Part shown: one piece after another, positions 7,408-13,751 of the stretch
Position numbering within the stretch: position 1 is the first letter of the stretch
Layout: each line of letters starts with the position of its first letter
Source of the DNA: Caldifarciminota bacterium
GTDB taxonomy: Bacteria; Hydrothermota; Hydrothermia; LBFQ01; DSFT01
Length of the DNA stretch: 16,916 bases
Reading direction: 5' to 3'
NCBI GenBank assembly: GCA_015494735.1
Contig: WGAQ01000042.1
Coordinates: 1-16,916 of the forward strand
Notes under the pieces: generated by a model
Databases searched by the model: none
Told to the model about the DNA's origin: nothing
Seen by the model: only the letters and a program-made list of their open reading frames with translations
Position numbers and translations under genes: made by a program

Positions 7408-8097
7408 TCATCTCCTGAGATGGTGCAGGGTGAAGTAGCTATCCGGAATATCCACATCAAGATGGAGTTCTTCGTATGTGATTCTGGTGTACTCATGAGG
7501 GTTGTTTACGGGTCTGATGACCATCTCCATGGGAATCCATTTCCCTTTTATCCTTTCGAGGCGATGGAATGTCATCACCCTGACGGGTTTCCCTGTTTCA
7601 TCCATCATGGTGATACTGATGGGTACCTTTCTGGAAAGCAGAATGCGGTACTCCAGCTGGCTCCATACGACGGCTGCGTCGTCCCTGGCTATGGCTCTTA
7701 TTACGGCGGTGTCCCCCTCGATGGATTTCACCTTCAGGATGTAGTCCTCTGCTATGTCCACCTCCTTCAGCAGGTCATCGTATGTGAAGTGGCTCCCCAT
7801 CCAGCTATCACCCAGAAGGGCAGGGGGGATGCGCATAACCTTATCTATGCCGGGAAAGTAATTCCAGATACTGCTCCCGACGCGCAGTGTGGATATGCCC
7901 CTTTCTCTGGGCGGCTCCAGAATCCTTATAAGGAATTTTTCCCGTCCCTTGGTCCAGATTTCCACTTTCAGGTTGCGGGATACATCCTCCTTCCGTATCC
8001 GAATCGTGGCTATTGCATGTGAACCGCGGGAAATATAGAGATTCTCCACGTGATTCACCAGGGCGTAGGGGTCTATGGAGATTATAAGAGACAGCAT
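7408..8097 (-). CDS. LolA-like outer-membrane lipoprotein-sorting protein
   Basis: A 229-residue protein resembling the 'outer membrane lipoprotein-sorting protein' family (LolA/LolB fold). The strongest match is the segment GSSIWNYFPGIDKVMRIPPALLGDSWMGSHFTYDDLLKE (about 73-111). LolA-type proteins carry lipid-modified cargo across the periplasm in an open half-barrel, and being in an operon with LolCDE-type genes supports that role. In-frame stops upstream leave the ATG at 8097 as the only start. The N-terminus is then only MLSLIISIDPYAL, a hydrophobic stretch with no basic n-region, so the signal peptide is unusually short or degenerate. It heads the operon and has no Shine-Dalgarno. It could instead carry a different hydrophobic ligand than lipoproteins. 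Confidence 0.82.
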   Translation of the reverse strand: MLSLIISIDPYALVNHVENLYISRGSHAIATIRIRKEDVSRNLKVEIWTKGREKFLIRILEPPRERGISTLRVGSSIWNYFPGIDKVMRIPPALLGDSWMGSHFTYDDLLKEVDIAEDYILKVKSIEGDTAVIRAIARDDAAVVWSQLEYRILLSRKVPISITMMDETGKPVRVMTFHRLERIKGKWIPMEMVIRPVNNPHEYTRITYEELHLDVDIPDSYFTLHHLRR

Positions 8098-8103
8098 GAA
8101 ACA

Positions 8104-8109
8104 ATTTTA
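8104..8109 (-). promoter_or_regulatory. -10 box TAAAAT of the Lol-like operon
   Basis: TAAAAT (five of six matches to TATAAT) lies 6 bases before the ATG at 8097, with no Shine-Dalgarno between. Transcription would begin at the start codon. The rest of the 142-base gap to the next gene (8098-8239) shows no gene or convincing hairpin. Confidence 0.55.
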
Positions 8110-8239
8110 AACTGCTTTTTCGGAGGAAAACCATTGACTGAACGGGATTTAAGAAATTCTCCGTATCGATTCCCCGGATGCCGATACTGATTGAAATGGC
8201 TGATGAACAGGGCGAATCGGGCATTGGCCGGACCTGCCC

Positions 8240-9481
8240 CTACCTCAATCCCTCCTGGAGCCGCATGGAGTATCCGGACACCACCAGTTTCAGTTTGCGG
8301 GGATGGAGGTTGAAGTAATCGAATCCGTTTATGTCCCTGCAATCCACATACGACATCGCCGACTGCAGGGATTCTATGAATTTCCTCACCACATCCCTGA
8401 TGTACTGTCTCTGGGCGAAGGTCAGCCCCCCTTCGATATAGCTGTCGTCCTCCACTTTTATGTACTGGCTCGCCATTCCATAGGAGGGGATTCTGTCCTT
8501 CCTTATTGCAAATGCGGAGTGGATGTTGAGTTCCGTACCCTTGAAGAGGTAATTGGTCATGATGAAATCGGAGAACAGGAGGGCGATTACGGCTTCACCG
8601 TAGTGGGTTATGCCTCCATCGTTTATGCGGATGAATCTGTGATTTTTCTCTGGAGCGAAGTTGTATATGTCGTACAGGGCAGAGAGCTGGGGTCTGGAAA
8701 TCTTGGTGTTGATTGCCGTCAGGCATTCGGAGCCGTTTCCTATACCTATCCTTATACCGAATTCCGCCCCTTCCCTGTCCCTTTCGAGCATCCTCCTGAC
8801 TATGGAGCACTGCGCCAGTATGTCGGATGAGACTATGTTTCCGAATAGGGGAACCATATCCGTGTACTGCTCCAGGAATTCCAGGGCCTCGTAAATGCCC
8901 TTCAGATAACCATTGGCCACATCCAGCAGATACATGCCCGTATTGGACAGATTTATGAGTTCCACCACCCTTTCCGTGTACCTGTGAATTTCGTGCAGTC
9001 CCACGGACGGTATGAACAGTACTCCGGCCTCTCTCAATTGCTCTGCGGCTCTTATCCGGATATCGATATTCCTGTAGTCTATCCGGCTGTACAGTATATC
9101 CAGGAGGCTCTGAATGTCCTTCTCCATGAGGCTCCGGTCATCTCCATCCGATGCTGTGAGGAGATTTACCAGTCTCGTCTTCACCTTTCGGTGCATTTCC
9201 TCCGTCGTATGATCCATAATCTGCTGAACGATTAACTCCCTGCTGGCGGTGAATCTGGGCAGGGTGTATATGACCTCGCGGGGCAGGAACATGATGGCGT
9301 TTATGTGGGTAAAGTAGGCCATGGGGGCGGTCATGAGGGGCAGGGTGTGGAGCACGGTTCCATTGGCCAGCGCGGTTCTCTTAATCACGTTTATGCTCTT
9401 CCTCGATTCCACTGTGGAAATGGTCACCGGAACGATGTTGACGTCGCTCAGGGTGTATTCCCTTTCGATGTCCGGTCCCAT
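8240..9481 (-). CDS. Divergent IMP dehydrogenase/GMP reductase family TIM-barrel protein
   Basis: A 413-residue protein that follows the IMPDH/GMPR fold along its whole length but is far from typical. Matches in order: YTLSDVNIVPVTISTVES (9-26, family LT-DV-LVP-ST), LPLMTAPM (47-54), LPRF (74-77, family HRF), LLDVANGY (185-192, close to the GMP reductase LDVANGY), GNIVSSD (214-220), catalytic loop GIGNGSECLT (246-255) with Cys253 and Thr255, RPQLSAL (263-269), DGG (288-290) and YGMAS (334-338). The usual GPGS-C-TTR loop is altered, the Arg after Thr255 is Ala, and about 40 extra residues sit between strands 2 and 4. There is no CBS domain and no clear Arg-Tyr flap. It may reduce GMP, dehydrogenate IMP, or act on a related purine nucleotide; activity is unproven. 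The start ATG at 9481 fits the promoter better than the ATG at 9562. Confidence 0.8.
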   Translation of the reverse strand: MGPDIEREYTLSDVNIVPVTISTVESRKSINVIKRTALANGTVLHTLPLMTAPMAYFTHINAIMFLPREVIYTLPRFTASRELIVQQIMDHTTEEMHRKVKTRLVNLLTASDGDDRSLMEKDIQSLLDILYSRIDYRNIDIRIRAAEQLREAGVLFIPSVGLHEIHRYTERVVELINLSNTGMYLLDVANGYLKGIYEALEFLEQYTDMVPLFGNIVSSDILAQCSIVRRMLERDREGAEFGIRIGIGNGSECLTAINTKISRPQLSALYDIYNFAPEKNHRFIRINDGGITHYGEAVIALLFSDFIMTNYLFKGTELNIHSAFAIRKDRIPSYGMASQYIKVEDDSYIEGGLTFAQRQYIRDVVRKFIESLQSAMSYVDCRDINGFDYFNLHPRKLKLVVSGYSMRLQEGLR

Positions 9482-9490
9482 ATTCGAAAT

Positions 9491-9496
9491 TTTATA
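9491..9496 (-). promoter_or_regulatory. -10 box TATAAA of the IMPDH/GMPR-like gene
   Basis: TATAAA in an A/T-rich block lies 9 bases before the ATG at 9481. A start about 7 bases after the box leaves a leader of 0-2 bases. No Shine-Dalgarno is present. This box also argues against the ATG at 9562, which would lie upstream of it. Confidence 0.55.
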
Positions 9497-9613
9497 AAGA
9501 CCCCTGAAGGGGGCCGGGGGAAGGTATATTTCCGTGCGTTTAAAATTCTCCCTAATATCCACAGGTCATTGCTCGATAGCCGAATCCCCTTATTGCGATA
9601 AATTCAGCCACTT

Positions 9614-9619
9614 TATACT
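9614..9619 (+). promoter_or_regulatory. -10 box TATACT of the DJ-1/PfpI operon
   Basis: TATACT lies 13 bases before the ATG at 9633, in the 151-base divergent gap. A weak AGGA (9623-9626) sits between, so the mRNA would have a leader of about 6-8 bases that only just contains it. Confidence 0.5.
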
Positions 9620-9632
9620 TGTAGGACTTCCT

Positions 9633-10142
9633 ATGAGCAAAAAAATAGCGATACTGGTGGCTGATTTTGTGGAGGAGGTGGAGTTCATCTATCCGTATTA
9701 CAGATTGAAGGAAGAGGGTTTCGATGTTGTGGTGATTTCTCCCGACGGGAAACCCGTAAAGGGCAAGAAGGGGCTTACCATATCCGTTGACGGAGGGCTG
9801 GAACTCCTCAAAGGGGAATACGATGCCGTCTATATACCGGGGGGATATGCTCCGGACAGATTGCGCAGGTACGGTGAGGTGCTGGATTTCGTCAGGGAAA
9901 TGTATGAGAGTGGCAGGCCCGTGTGCTCCATCTGCCACGGTCCCTGGGTCCTTATTTCCGCAGGAATAGTGAAGGGCAGGAGGGTTACCGCCTACTTTGC
10001 TATAAAGGATGACCTTGTTAATGCCGGAGCCCGCTATACGGGCAACCCGGTGGAGGTGGACGGAAATCTGATTACCGGAACCGACCCGTCCGCCATGCCG
10101 GACCTTATGAAGAAATTCGTTGAAATCGTAGGAAGAAAATAA
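9633..10142 (+). CDS. DJ-1/PfpI family protein (intracellular protease/deglycase-like)
   Basis: A 169-residue cytoplasmic protein of the DJ-1/PfpI superfamily, close in size to PfpI and YhbO (about 166-172 residues). The nucleophile elbow VCSICHGPW holds Cys101-His102. Glu14/Glu15 in VADFVEEVEF gives the conserved acid, and YIPGGYAPDRLR (67-78) and the TGTDPSAMPDLMKKF ending are typical. Members have been described as peptidases, chaperones or glyoxalase-type deglycases acting on damaged proteins. The start ATG at 9633 gives the normal N-terminus (SKKIAILVADF); an ATG at 9534 would overlap the divergent promoter. It heads a four-gene operon and is 12 bases from the disulfide oxidoreductase, suggesting a shared protein-damage or redox role. 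Family certain; activity unknown. Confidence 0.93.
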   Translation: MSKKIAILVADFVEEVEFIYPYYRLKEEGFDVVVISPDGKPVKGKKGLTISVDGGLELLKGEYDAVYIPGGYAPDRLRRYGEVLDFVREMYESGRPVCSICHGPWVLISAGIVKGRRVTAYFAIKDDLVNAGARYTGNPVEVDGNLITGTDPSAMPDLMKKFVEIVGRK

Positions 10143-10147
10143 GGAGG
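10141..10147 (+). promoter_or_regulatory. Strong Shine-Dalgarno of the disulfide oxidoreductase
   Basis: AAGGAGG overlaps the stop codon of the DJ-1/PfpI gene and lies 7 bases before the ATG at 10155. It shows that this organism uses canonical ribosome binding sites inside operons, in contrast to the operon-head genes. Confidence 0.8.
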
Positions 10148-10154
10148 TTAAGCA

Positions 10155-10829
10155 ATGCCGATATTGACGGATGATATAAGGGGGCAGTTGAAGCAGATCT
10201 TCGATGCCGGATTGAAGGACAGGGTGAAACTCGTATATATCTTCAGGGAATTCGATTGCCAATATTGCAGTGAGATAAGGGAACTTTTGAGGGAAGTGAG
10301 GGATATTAAGCCCGAACTCATCGACCTTAAGGAGATTAACTTCGAACTGGAGAAAGAGGAAGCAGAGAAGTACAATCCTGCAAGGATACCTGCCACCTTT
10401 ATAATGGACGAGGAGGAGACCATCAGGGGTATCGTCTATTACGGAATACCTTCCGGATACGAATTTTCTTCGCTCATAGAGGATATAACCATGGTCTCTT
10501 CCGGAAAGGTCGATTTCTCTCCCGGAGTGGAGGATAGAATAAAGGCCATAGATGTACCCATAAACATAAAGGTGTTCGTGACACCCACATGCCCCTACTG
10601 CCCGAGGGCGGTGCGCGTGGCCCACAAGTTCGCATACATCAACAGGAATATCGTCGGAGAGATGATAGAGGCCATAGAGTTCCCCGAGCTGTCCGACCAG
10701 TTCATGGTGCACGCCGTTCCCAAGATAGTGATAAACGATGGTCTGGTGCAGTTCGAGGGGGCGGTGCCCGATACCATGTTCGCCGATTACGTGGAAGAGG
10801 CATATAAGCTCGTTAAGAAGGAGGCTTAA
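10155..10829 (+). CDS. Protein disulfide oxidoreductase (two thioredoxin folds, PDO type)
   Basis: A 224-residue cytoplasmic thiol oxidoreductase built from two thioredoxin folds. The N-terminal unit carries CQYC (Cys35, Cys38) and the C-terminal unit CPYC (Cys146, Cys149). The cis-prolines are in RIPAT (Pro79) and HAVPK. Both the length and the two motifs are the same as in the Pyrococcus-type PDO, an enzyme found mainly in hyperthermophilic archaea and some thermophilic bacteria, where it forms or isomerises intracellular disulfides. Its presence supports a thermophilic host. It lies between the DJ-1/PfpI gene and rpmF with a strong ribosome binding site and no gap for a promoter. It could also work as a glutaredoxin-like reductase fed by a thioredoxin reductase not seen here. 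Confidence 0.93.
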   Translation: MPILTDDIRGQLKQIFDAGLKDRVKLVYIFREFDCQYCSEIRELLREVRDIKPELIDLKEINFELEKEEAEKYNPARIPATFIMDEEETIRGIVYYGIPSGYEFSSLIEDITMVSSGKVDFSPGVEDRIKAIDVPINIKVFVTPTCPYCPRAVRVAHKFAYINRNIVGEMIEAIEFPELSDQFMVHAVPKIVINDGLVQFEGAVPDTMFADYVEEAYKLVKKEA

Positions 10830-10831
10830 AG

Positions 10832-11041
10832 ATGCCAGTTCCCAAGCGAAAGAGTGCGAGAACCGTGGGAAGGAACAGGAGGGCCCACTGGAAGGCAAAG
10901 GTCATGAAGTACACCTACTGTCCCAACTGCGGTGAGCCCGTGCTCCCCCATACCGTCTGTCCCAGGTGTGGATACTACAGGGGAATAAAGATTTACATCA
11001 CCAAGTTCGAGAAGGAAACAGAAGAACTGCTGAATGAATAA
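10832..11041 (+). CDS. rpmF: Large-subunit ribosomal protein L32 (bL32)
   Basis: A 69-residue ribosomal protein. The N-terminus MPVPKRKSAR...RRAHWK is the standard L32 start, and the zinc ribbon is complete: CPNC (Cys30, Cys33) and CPRC (Cys43, Cys46), so this is the zinc-binding form. AAGGAGG (10818-10824) precedes the ATG, which is 2 bases after the oxidoreductase stop. The 3' end overlaps the plsX start by 8 bases. The rpmF-plsX pair is conserved across bacteria. The usual upstream yceD (DUF177) gene is absent and is replaced here by the oxidoreductase. Confidence 0.97.
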   Translation: MPVPKRKSARTVGRNRRAHWKAKVMKYTYCPNCGEPVLPHTVCPRCGYYRGIKIYITKFEKETEELLNE

Positions 11042-12053
11042 GTTCCGGATTGCAATAGATGCCATGGGGTCCGACAGGGCCCCCGATGTGGAAGTGAGGG
11101 GGGTTCTGAATTACCTGAAGGACCACCCCGACGATACCATCGTGTACCTGGTGGGGAGGGAGCAGGAAGTCCGGGATGCTCTCAGGAAATACAATGGTGG
11201 GAAGGATTACCATCCCCGCATAGAGATTGTCCATGCTCCCCAGGTGGTGACCACCCACGAGAAACCTTCCGATGCCCTCAGGCAGAAGAAGGAATCCTCG
11301 ATAGCCATAGGGCTCAATCTCCACAGGGAGGGACTCGCCAATGCCTTCGTATCCGCCGGCCATACCGGTGCCGTAATGGCTTTCTCCATATTTACGATAG
11401 GCAGGATTAAGGATGTGAAACGTCCCGCCATAGGGGCCCTTTTCCCCACCCTTACCGGCTCCAATCTGGTCCTGGACGTGGGAGCCAATGTGGATGTCAC
11501 TCCCCAGATACTCTTCCAGTTTGGAATTCTGGGAAGCGTCTTCTATTCCGTTCTATTCGACACCCACAGGCCCAGGGTGGGTCTCCTGTCCATAGGGGAG
11601 GAGGAGGTCAAGGGGAATCAACTGGTAATAAAGGCCAGGGCCCTGTACGAGAGGAGCGACCTCAACTTCGTCGGTTTCGTGGAGGGGCACGAGATACTTG
11701 CCGACAAGGCCGATGTCATCGTGATGGATGGATTCACAGGAAACGTTCTGCTCAAGTTCGGGGAGAGCGTATTCTCCACTCTGGTTAAACTCATAAAGAG
11801 GGAGGTCAAAAAGAGCCCCCGCTATATGCTGGGTGCCATGATGATGAAGGGGGCTTTCGAGAATGTTAAGAAGCATGCAGACTTCGAGGAGTACGGTGGA
11901 GCACCCCTGCTGGGGGTGAAGGGGAATGTCATAATCTGTCATGGGCGCTCGACCCCCAGAGCCATATACAATGCCATAAATGTATCCCGAAAACTCCACG
12001 CCCATCGTCTCGTGAGCCGTATAGAGGAGAGGATAGAGGCTTACAAATTCTGA
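11034..12053 (+). CDS. plsX: Phosphate acyltransferase PlsX
   Basis: A 339-residue peripheral membrane enzyme that makes acyl-phosphate from acyl-ACP for PlsY, the first step of phospholipid synthesis in most bacteria. Typical motifs are IAIDAMGSDRAP (6-17), FVSAGHTGAVMA, LVLDVGANVD, DGFTGNVLLK and GGAPLLGVKGNVIICHG near the end. Length is normal. The ATG at 11034 overlaps rpmF by 8 bases and has only a weak GAAGAA upstream, so translation is probably coupled to rpmF. The fab genes that often follow plsX are absent: the stop is one base from the end of convergent uppP. Confidence 0.97.
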   Translation: MNKFRIAIDAMGSDRAPDVEVRGVLNYLKDHPDDTIVYLVGREQEVRDALRKYNGGKDYHPRIEIVHAPQVVTTHEKPSDALRQKKESSIAIGLNLHREGLANAFVSAGHTGAVMAFSIFTIGRIKDVKRPAIGALFPTLTGSNLVLDVGANVDVTPQILFQFGILGSVFYSVLFDTHRPRVGLLSIGEEEVKGNQLVIKARALYERSDLNFVGFVEGHEILADKADVIVMDGFTGNVLLKFGESVFSTLVKLIKREVKKSPRYMLGAMMMKGAFENVKKHADFEEYGGAPLLGVKGNVIICHGRSTPRAIYNAINVSRKLHAHRLVSRIEERIEAYKF

Positions 12054-12054
12054 A

Positions 12055-12822
12055 CTACAGGAAGAAGAGCAGGAATATCACGCCGATGGCAATCCTGTAG
12101 ATTCCAAAGGGTATGAAACTATTTCGCGAGACGTAGTTCAGAAGCCACCTCACGGATAGGTAGGCGAATACGAAGGAAACCACGAATCCCGCAGTCAGGT
12201 GTATCCAGTTCTGGGATGCGAAGGCGTGCATATTCTTCATGAGGTCGTATCCGGTGGCGGCGAACATGGTGGGGACTGCAAGGAGAAATGTGAATTCCGT
12301 GGCGGTTTTTCTGGATAATCCCAGAAGCATTCCCCCTATGATGGTGGAGCCGGAACGGGATGTCCCCGGAATCATGGCCAGGGACTGAAATATACCGATT
12401 ATGAAGGCCTGTCCATAACTCACTTCATCCACATCCCTCACTTTCACCCTGTGCTCGTCGTAGAAGAATTTTTCCACGATGATGAATACCACTCCCCAGA
12501 GGATGAGCATGGCGCTTACTATGAGGGGACTGAAGAGGGATTTGATGAATTTGTAGAGCAGAAATCCCAGTACGGCGGTGGGGATGAATGCGGTCAGTAT
12601 TCTCTTCCACACTTCCATGTCCTTCAGGAGTTTTTCCATGTAGATTATGGCAACAGCCAGAATGGCCCCCGATTGAATTGCCACCTCGAAGGTCTTCGTG
12701 AAGTTATCCTGAGGAATGCCCAGGAGGTGGGAAGTCAGAATCAGATGCCCGGTCGATGAGATGGGAAGAAACTCCGTGATTCCCTCCACTATTCCGAGAA
12801 TTACGGCGCTCAGAAGGCTCAT
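12055..12822 (-). CDS. uppP: Undecaprenyl-diphosphate phosphatase UppP (BacA)
   Basis: A 255-residue polytopic membrane phosphatase that recycles undecaprenyl pyrophosphate for peptidoglycan and other glycan synthesis and confers bacitracin tolerance. Both active-site motifs are intact: GIVEGITEFLPISSTGHL (10-27), with Glu13, Glu17 and His26, and PGTSRSGST (152-160), with Arg156. Hydrophobic segments cover most of the rest. The start ATG at 12822 lies 28 bases after the dapA stop, has no Shine-Dalgarno and has its own -10-like box. It may therefore be transcribed both from its own promoter and by read-through from dapA. Confidence 0.96.
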   Translation of the reverse strand: MSLLSAVILGIVEGITEFLPISSTGHLILTSHLLGIPQDNFTKTFEVAIQSGAILAVAIIYMEKLLKDMEVWKRILTAFIPTAVLGFLLYKFIKSLFSPLIVSAMLILWGVVFIIVEKFFYDEHRVKVRDVDEVSYGQAFIIGIFQSLAMIPGTSRSGSTIIGGMLLGLSRKTATEFTFLLAVPTMFAATGYDLMKNMHAFASQNWIHLTAGFVVSFVFAYLSVRWLLNYVSRNSFIPFGIYRIAIGVIFLLFFL

Positions 12823-12830
12823 TGGCGAAA

Positions 12831-12836
12831 AGTTTA
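12831..12836 (-). promoter_or_regulatory. -10-like box TAAACT of uppP
   Basis: TAAACT lies 8 bases before the uppP ATG, inside the 28-base gap after dapA. The same hexamer precedes dapA. It is a weaker match (four of six) to TATAAT but keeps A2 and T6. Confidence 0.4.
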
Positions 12837-12850
12837 ATCCACCCCTTTCC

Positions 12851-13711
12851 TCAGAAGAGGGCCTTTTCTACTGCTTCTTTGCTTTCTGCGGACAGTTCTC
12901 CCAGAGGTGGCCTAACTACCGGGGATTTTATGATGCCCTTCTTATAGAGGGCATACTTCACAGGGACTGGATTGGTCTCCACAAATAGGGCTTTGAAGAC
13001 CGGATACATCTTGAAATGGAGTTCTCTTGCAGTTTCGAAATCCCCTTTGAGTGCAGACGAAACCATCTCCTTCACTACAGCCGGATACACATTGCTGGCA
13101 ACGGATACCACTCCCTGAACCCCTATGGAAATCATGGGAACGGTCAGGTTATCATCCCCCGAAAGGATGGTGAAGTCTTCATCGAGGTTCATCAGGTGTT
13201 TCATGAGCCTGTCGAAATCTGCCGAGGCATACTTGAGGGAAACGATGTTATCGTGATTTTCTCTCAATTTCTTCAGGGTTTCCGGTCTTATGAATGTTCC
13301 CGTCCTGCCGGGAACGTCGTAAACCATTACCTTTACACCTGTCTCAGCCACTTTAGAGAAGTGGATATACATCCCCGTGGTGTTGGGCTTGTTGTAATAG
13401 GGGACCACCACTAAAGCATTTTCGTATCCCATTTCGAGAATCTTCTTAGCTTTTTCCACTGTCTTCTGCGTGTTATTGCTCCCTATGCCCACTAAAATCG
13501 TCAGGTCATCCCTGTACTTCTTTGCGAATTCCAGGACCTTCACGAATTCCTCGTCGGTGATGGAGGGGGATTCTCCGGTCGTTCCGAATATGAGTATTCC
13601 ATCGACTCCGTTCTCCTTCTGAAACTCGATTAGATTCTCCAGACTCCCGAAATCGATATTCAAATCCTCGTCGAATGGAGTGGCAAGGGCTGTGATGACT
13701 CCTCTGAACAT
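12851..13711 (-). CDS. dapA: 4-hydroxy-tetrahydrodipicolinate synthase (DapA family)
   Basis: A 286-residue TIM-barrel aldolase-type enzyme condensing pyruvate with aspartate semialdehyde in the diaminopimelate/lysine pathway. Seen in order: GTTGESPS (43-50, pyruvate carboxylate loop), Tyr106 in VVPYYNKP, YDVPGRTG (132-139) with catalytic Tyr132 and Arg137, and Schiff-base Lys160 in VSLKYASAD. Two details are less usual: Asp133 where most DapA proteins have Asn, and Tyr161 where a Glu commonly follows the Lys. Another member of the DapA superfamily (for example a sugar-acid aldolase) is possible but less likely given the intact Tyr-Arg-Lys set. The start ATG at 13711 gives the normal N-terminus MFRGVITALATPF. 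Confidence 0.9.
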   Translation of the reverse strand: MFRGVITALATPFDEDLNIDFGSLENLIEFQKENGVDGILIFGTTGESPSITDEEFVKVLEFAKKYRDDLTILVGIGSNNTQKTVEKAKKILEMGYENALVVVPYYNKPNTTGMYIHFSKVAETGVKVMVYDVPGRTGTFIRPETLKKLRENHDNIVSLKYASADFDRLMKHLMNLDEDFTILSGDDNLTVPMISIGVQGVVSVASNVYPAVVKEMVSSALKGDFETARELHFKMYPVFKALFVETNPVPVKYALYKKGIIKSPVVRPPLGELSAESKEAVEKALF

Positions 13712-13717
13712 GGATTA

Positions 13718-13723
13718 AGTTTA
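13718..13723 (-). promoter_or_regulatory. -10-like box TAAACT of dapA
   Basis: TAAACT lies 6 bases before the dapA ATG (intervening TAATCC), and there is no Shine-Dalgarno. A GC-rich hairpin occupies the place where a -35 would be expected. Confidence 0.4.
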
Positions 13724-13726
13724 AAG

Positions 13727-13744
13727 GCGGGGAAGAGCCCCCGC
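13727..13744 (-). terminator. GC-rich hairpin between the Bor-like gene and dapA
   Basis: On the minus strand GCGGGG, loop GCTCTT, CCCCGC (6-bp stem) is followed by CTTTAAAC. It lies 8 bases after the Bor-like stop and fits a weak intrinsic terminator. It also overlaps the expected dapA promoter region. Confidence 0.45.
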
Positions 13745-13751
13745 ATGAGTA

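Noticed and set aside
8098..8239. Possible small gene or RNA between the LolA-like gene and the IMPDH/GMPR-like gene
   Set aside because: The frames crossing this gap continue out of frame into neighbouring genes, and I found no stable stem-loop, tRNA fold or riboswitch-like motif.
9481..9510. Archaeal-type TATA boxes as the explanation for the TTTATAAA elements near starts
   Set aside because: An archaeal TATA box lies about 26 bases before the transcript start; here that would fall inside the coding region. The gene set (L32, UppP, PlsX, Lol-like genes) is bacterial.
9501..9512. CCCC-TGAA-GGGG inverted repeat in the divergent gap
   Set aside because: The stem is only 4 bp, lies within the spacer region of a promoter and has no T run suited to a terminator. 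Likely chance in a GC-rich patch.
9482..9562. N-terminal extension of the IMPDH/GMPR-like protein to the ATG at 9562
   Set aside because: The extra 27 residues have no family counterpart, lie upstream of a good -10 box, and are not preceded by a ribosome binding site. The ATG at 9481 fits the family N-terminus.
9552..10898. A 448-codon open frame on the minus strand across the DJ-1/PfpI and disulfide oxidoreductase genes
   Set aside because: Both sense genes have intact catalytic motifs and ribosome binding or promoter signals; the antisense frame has none.
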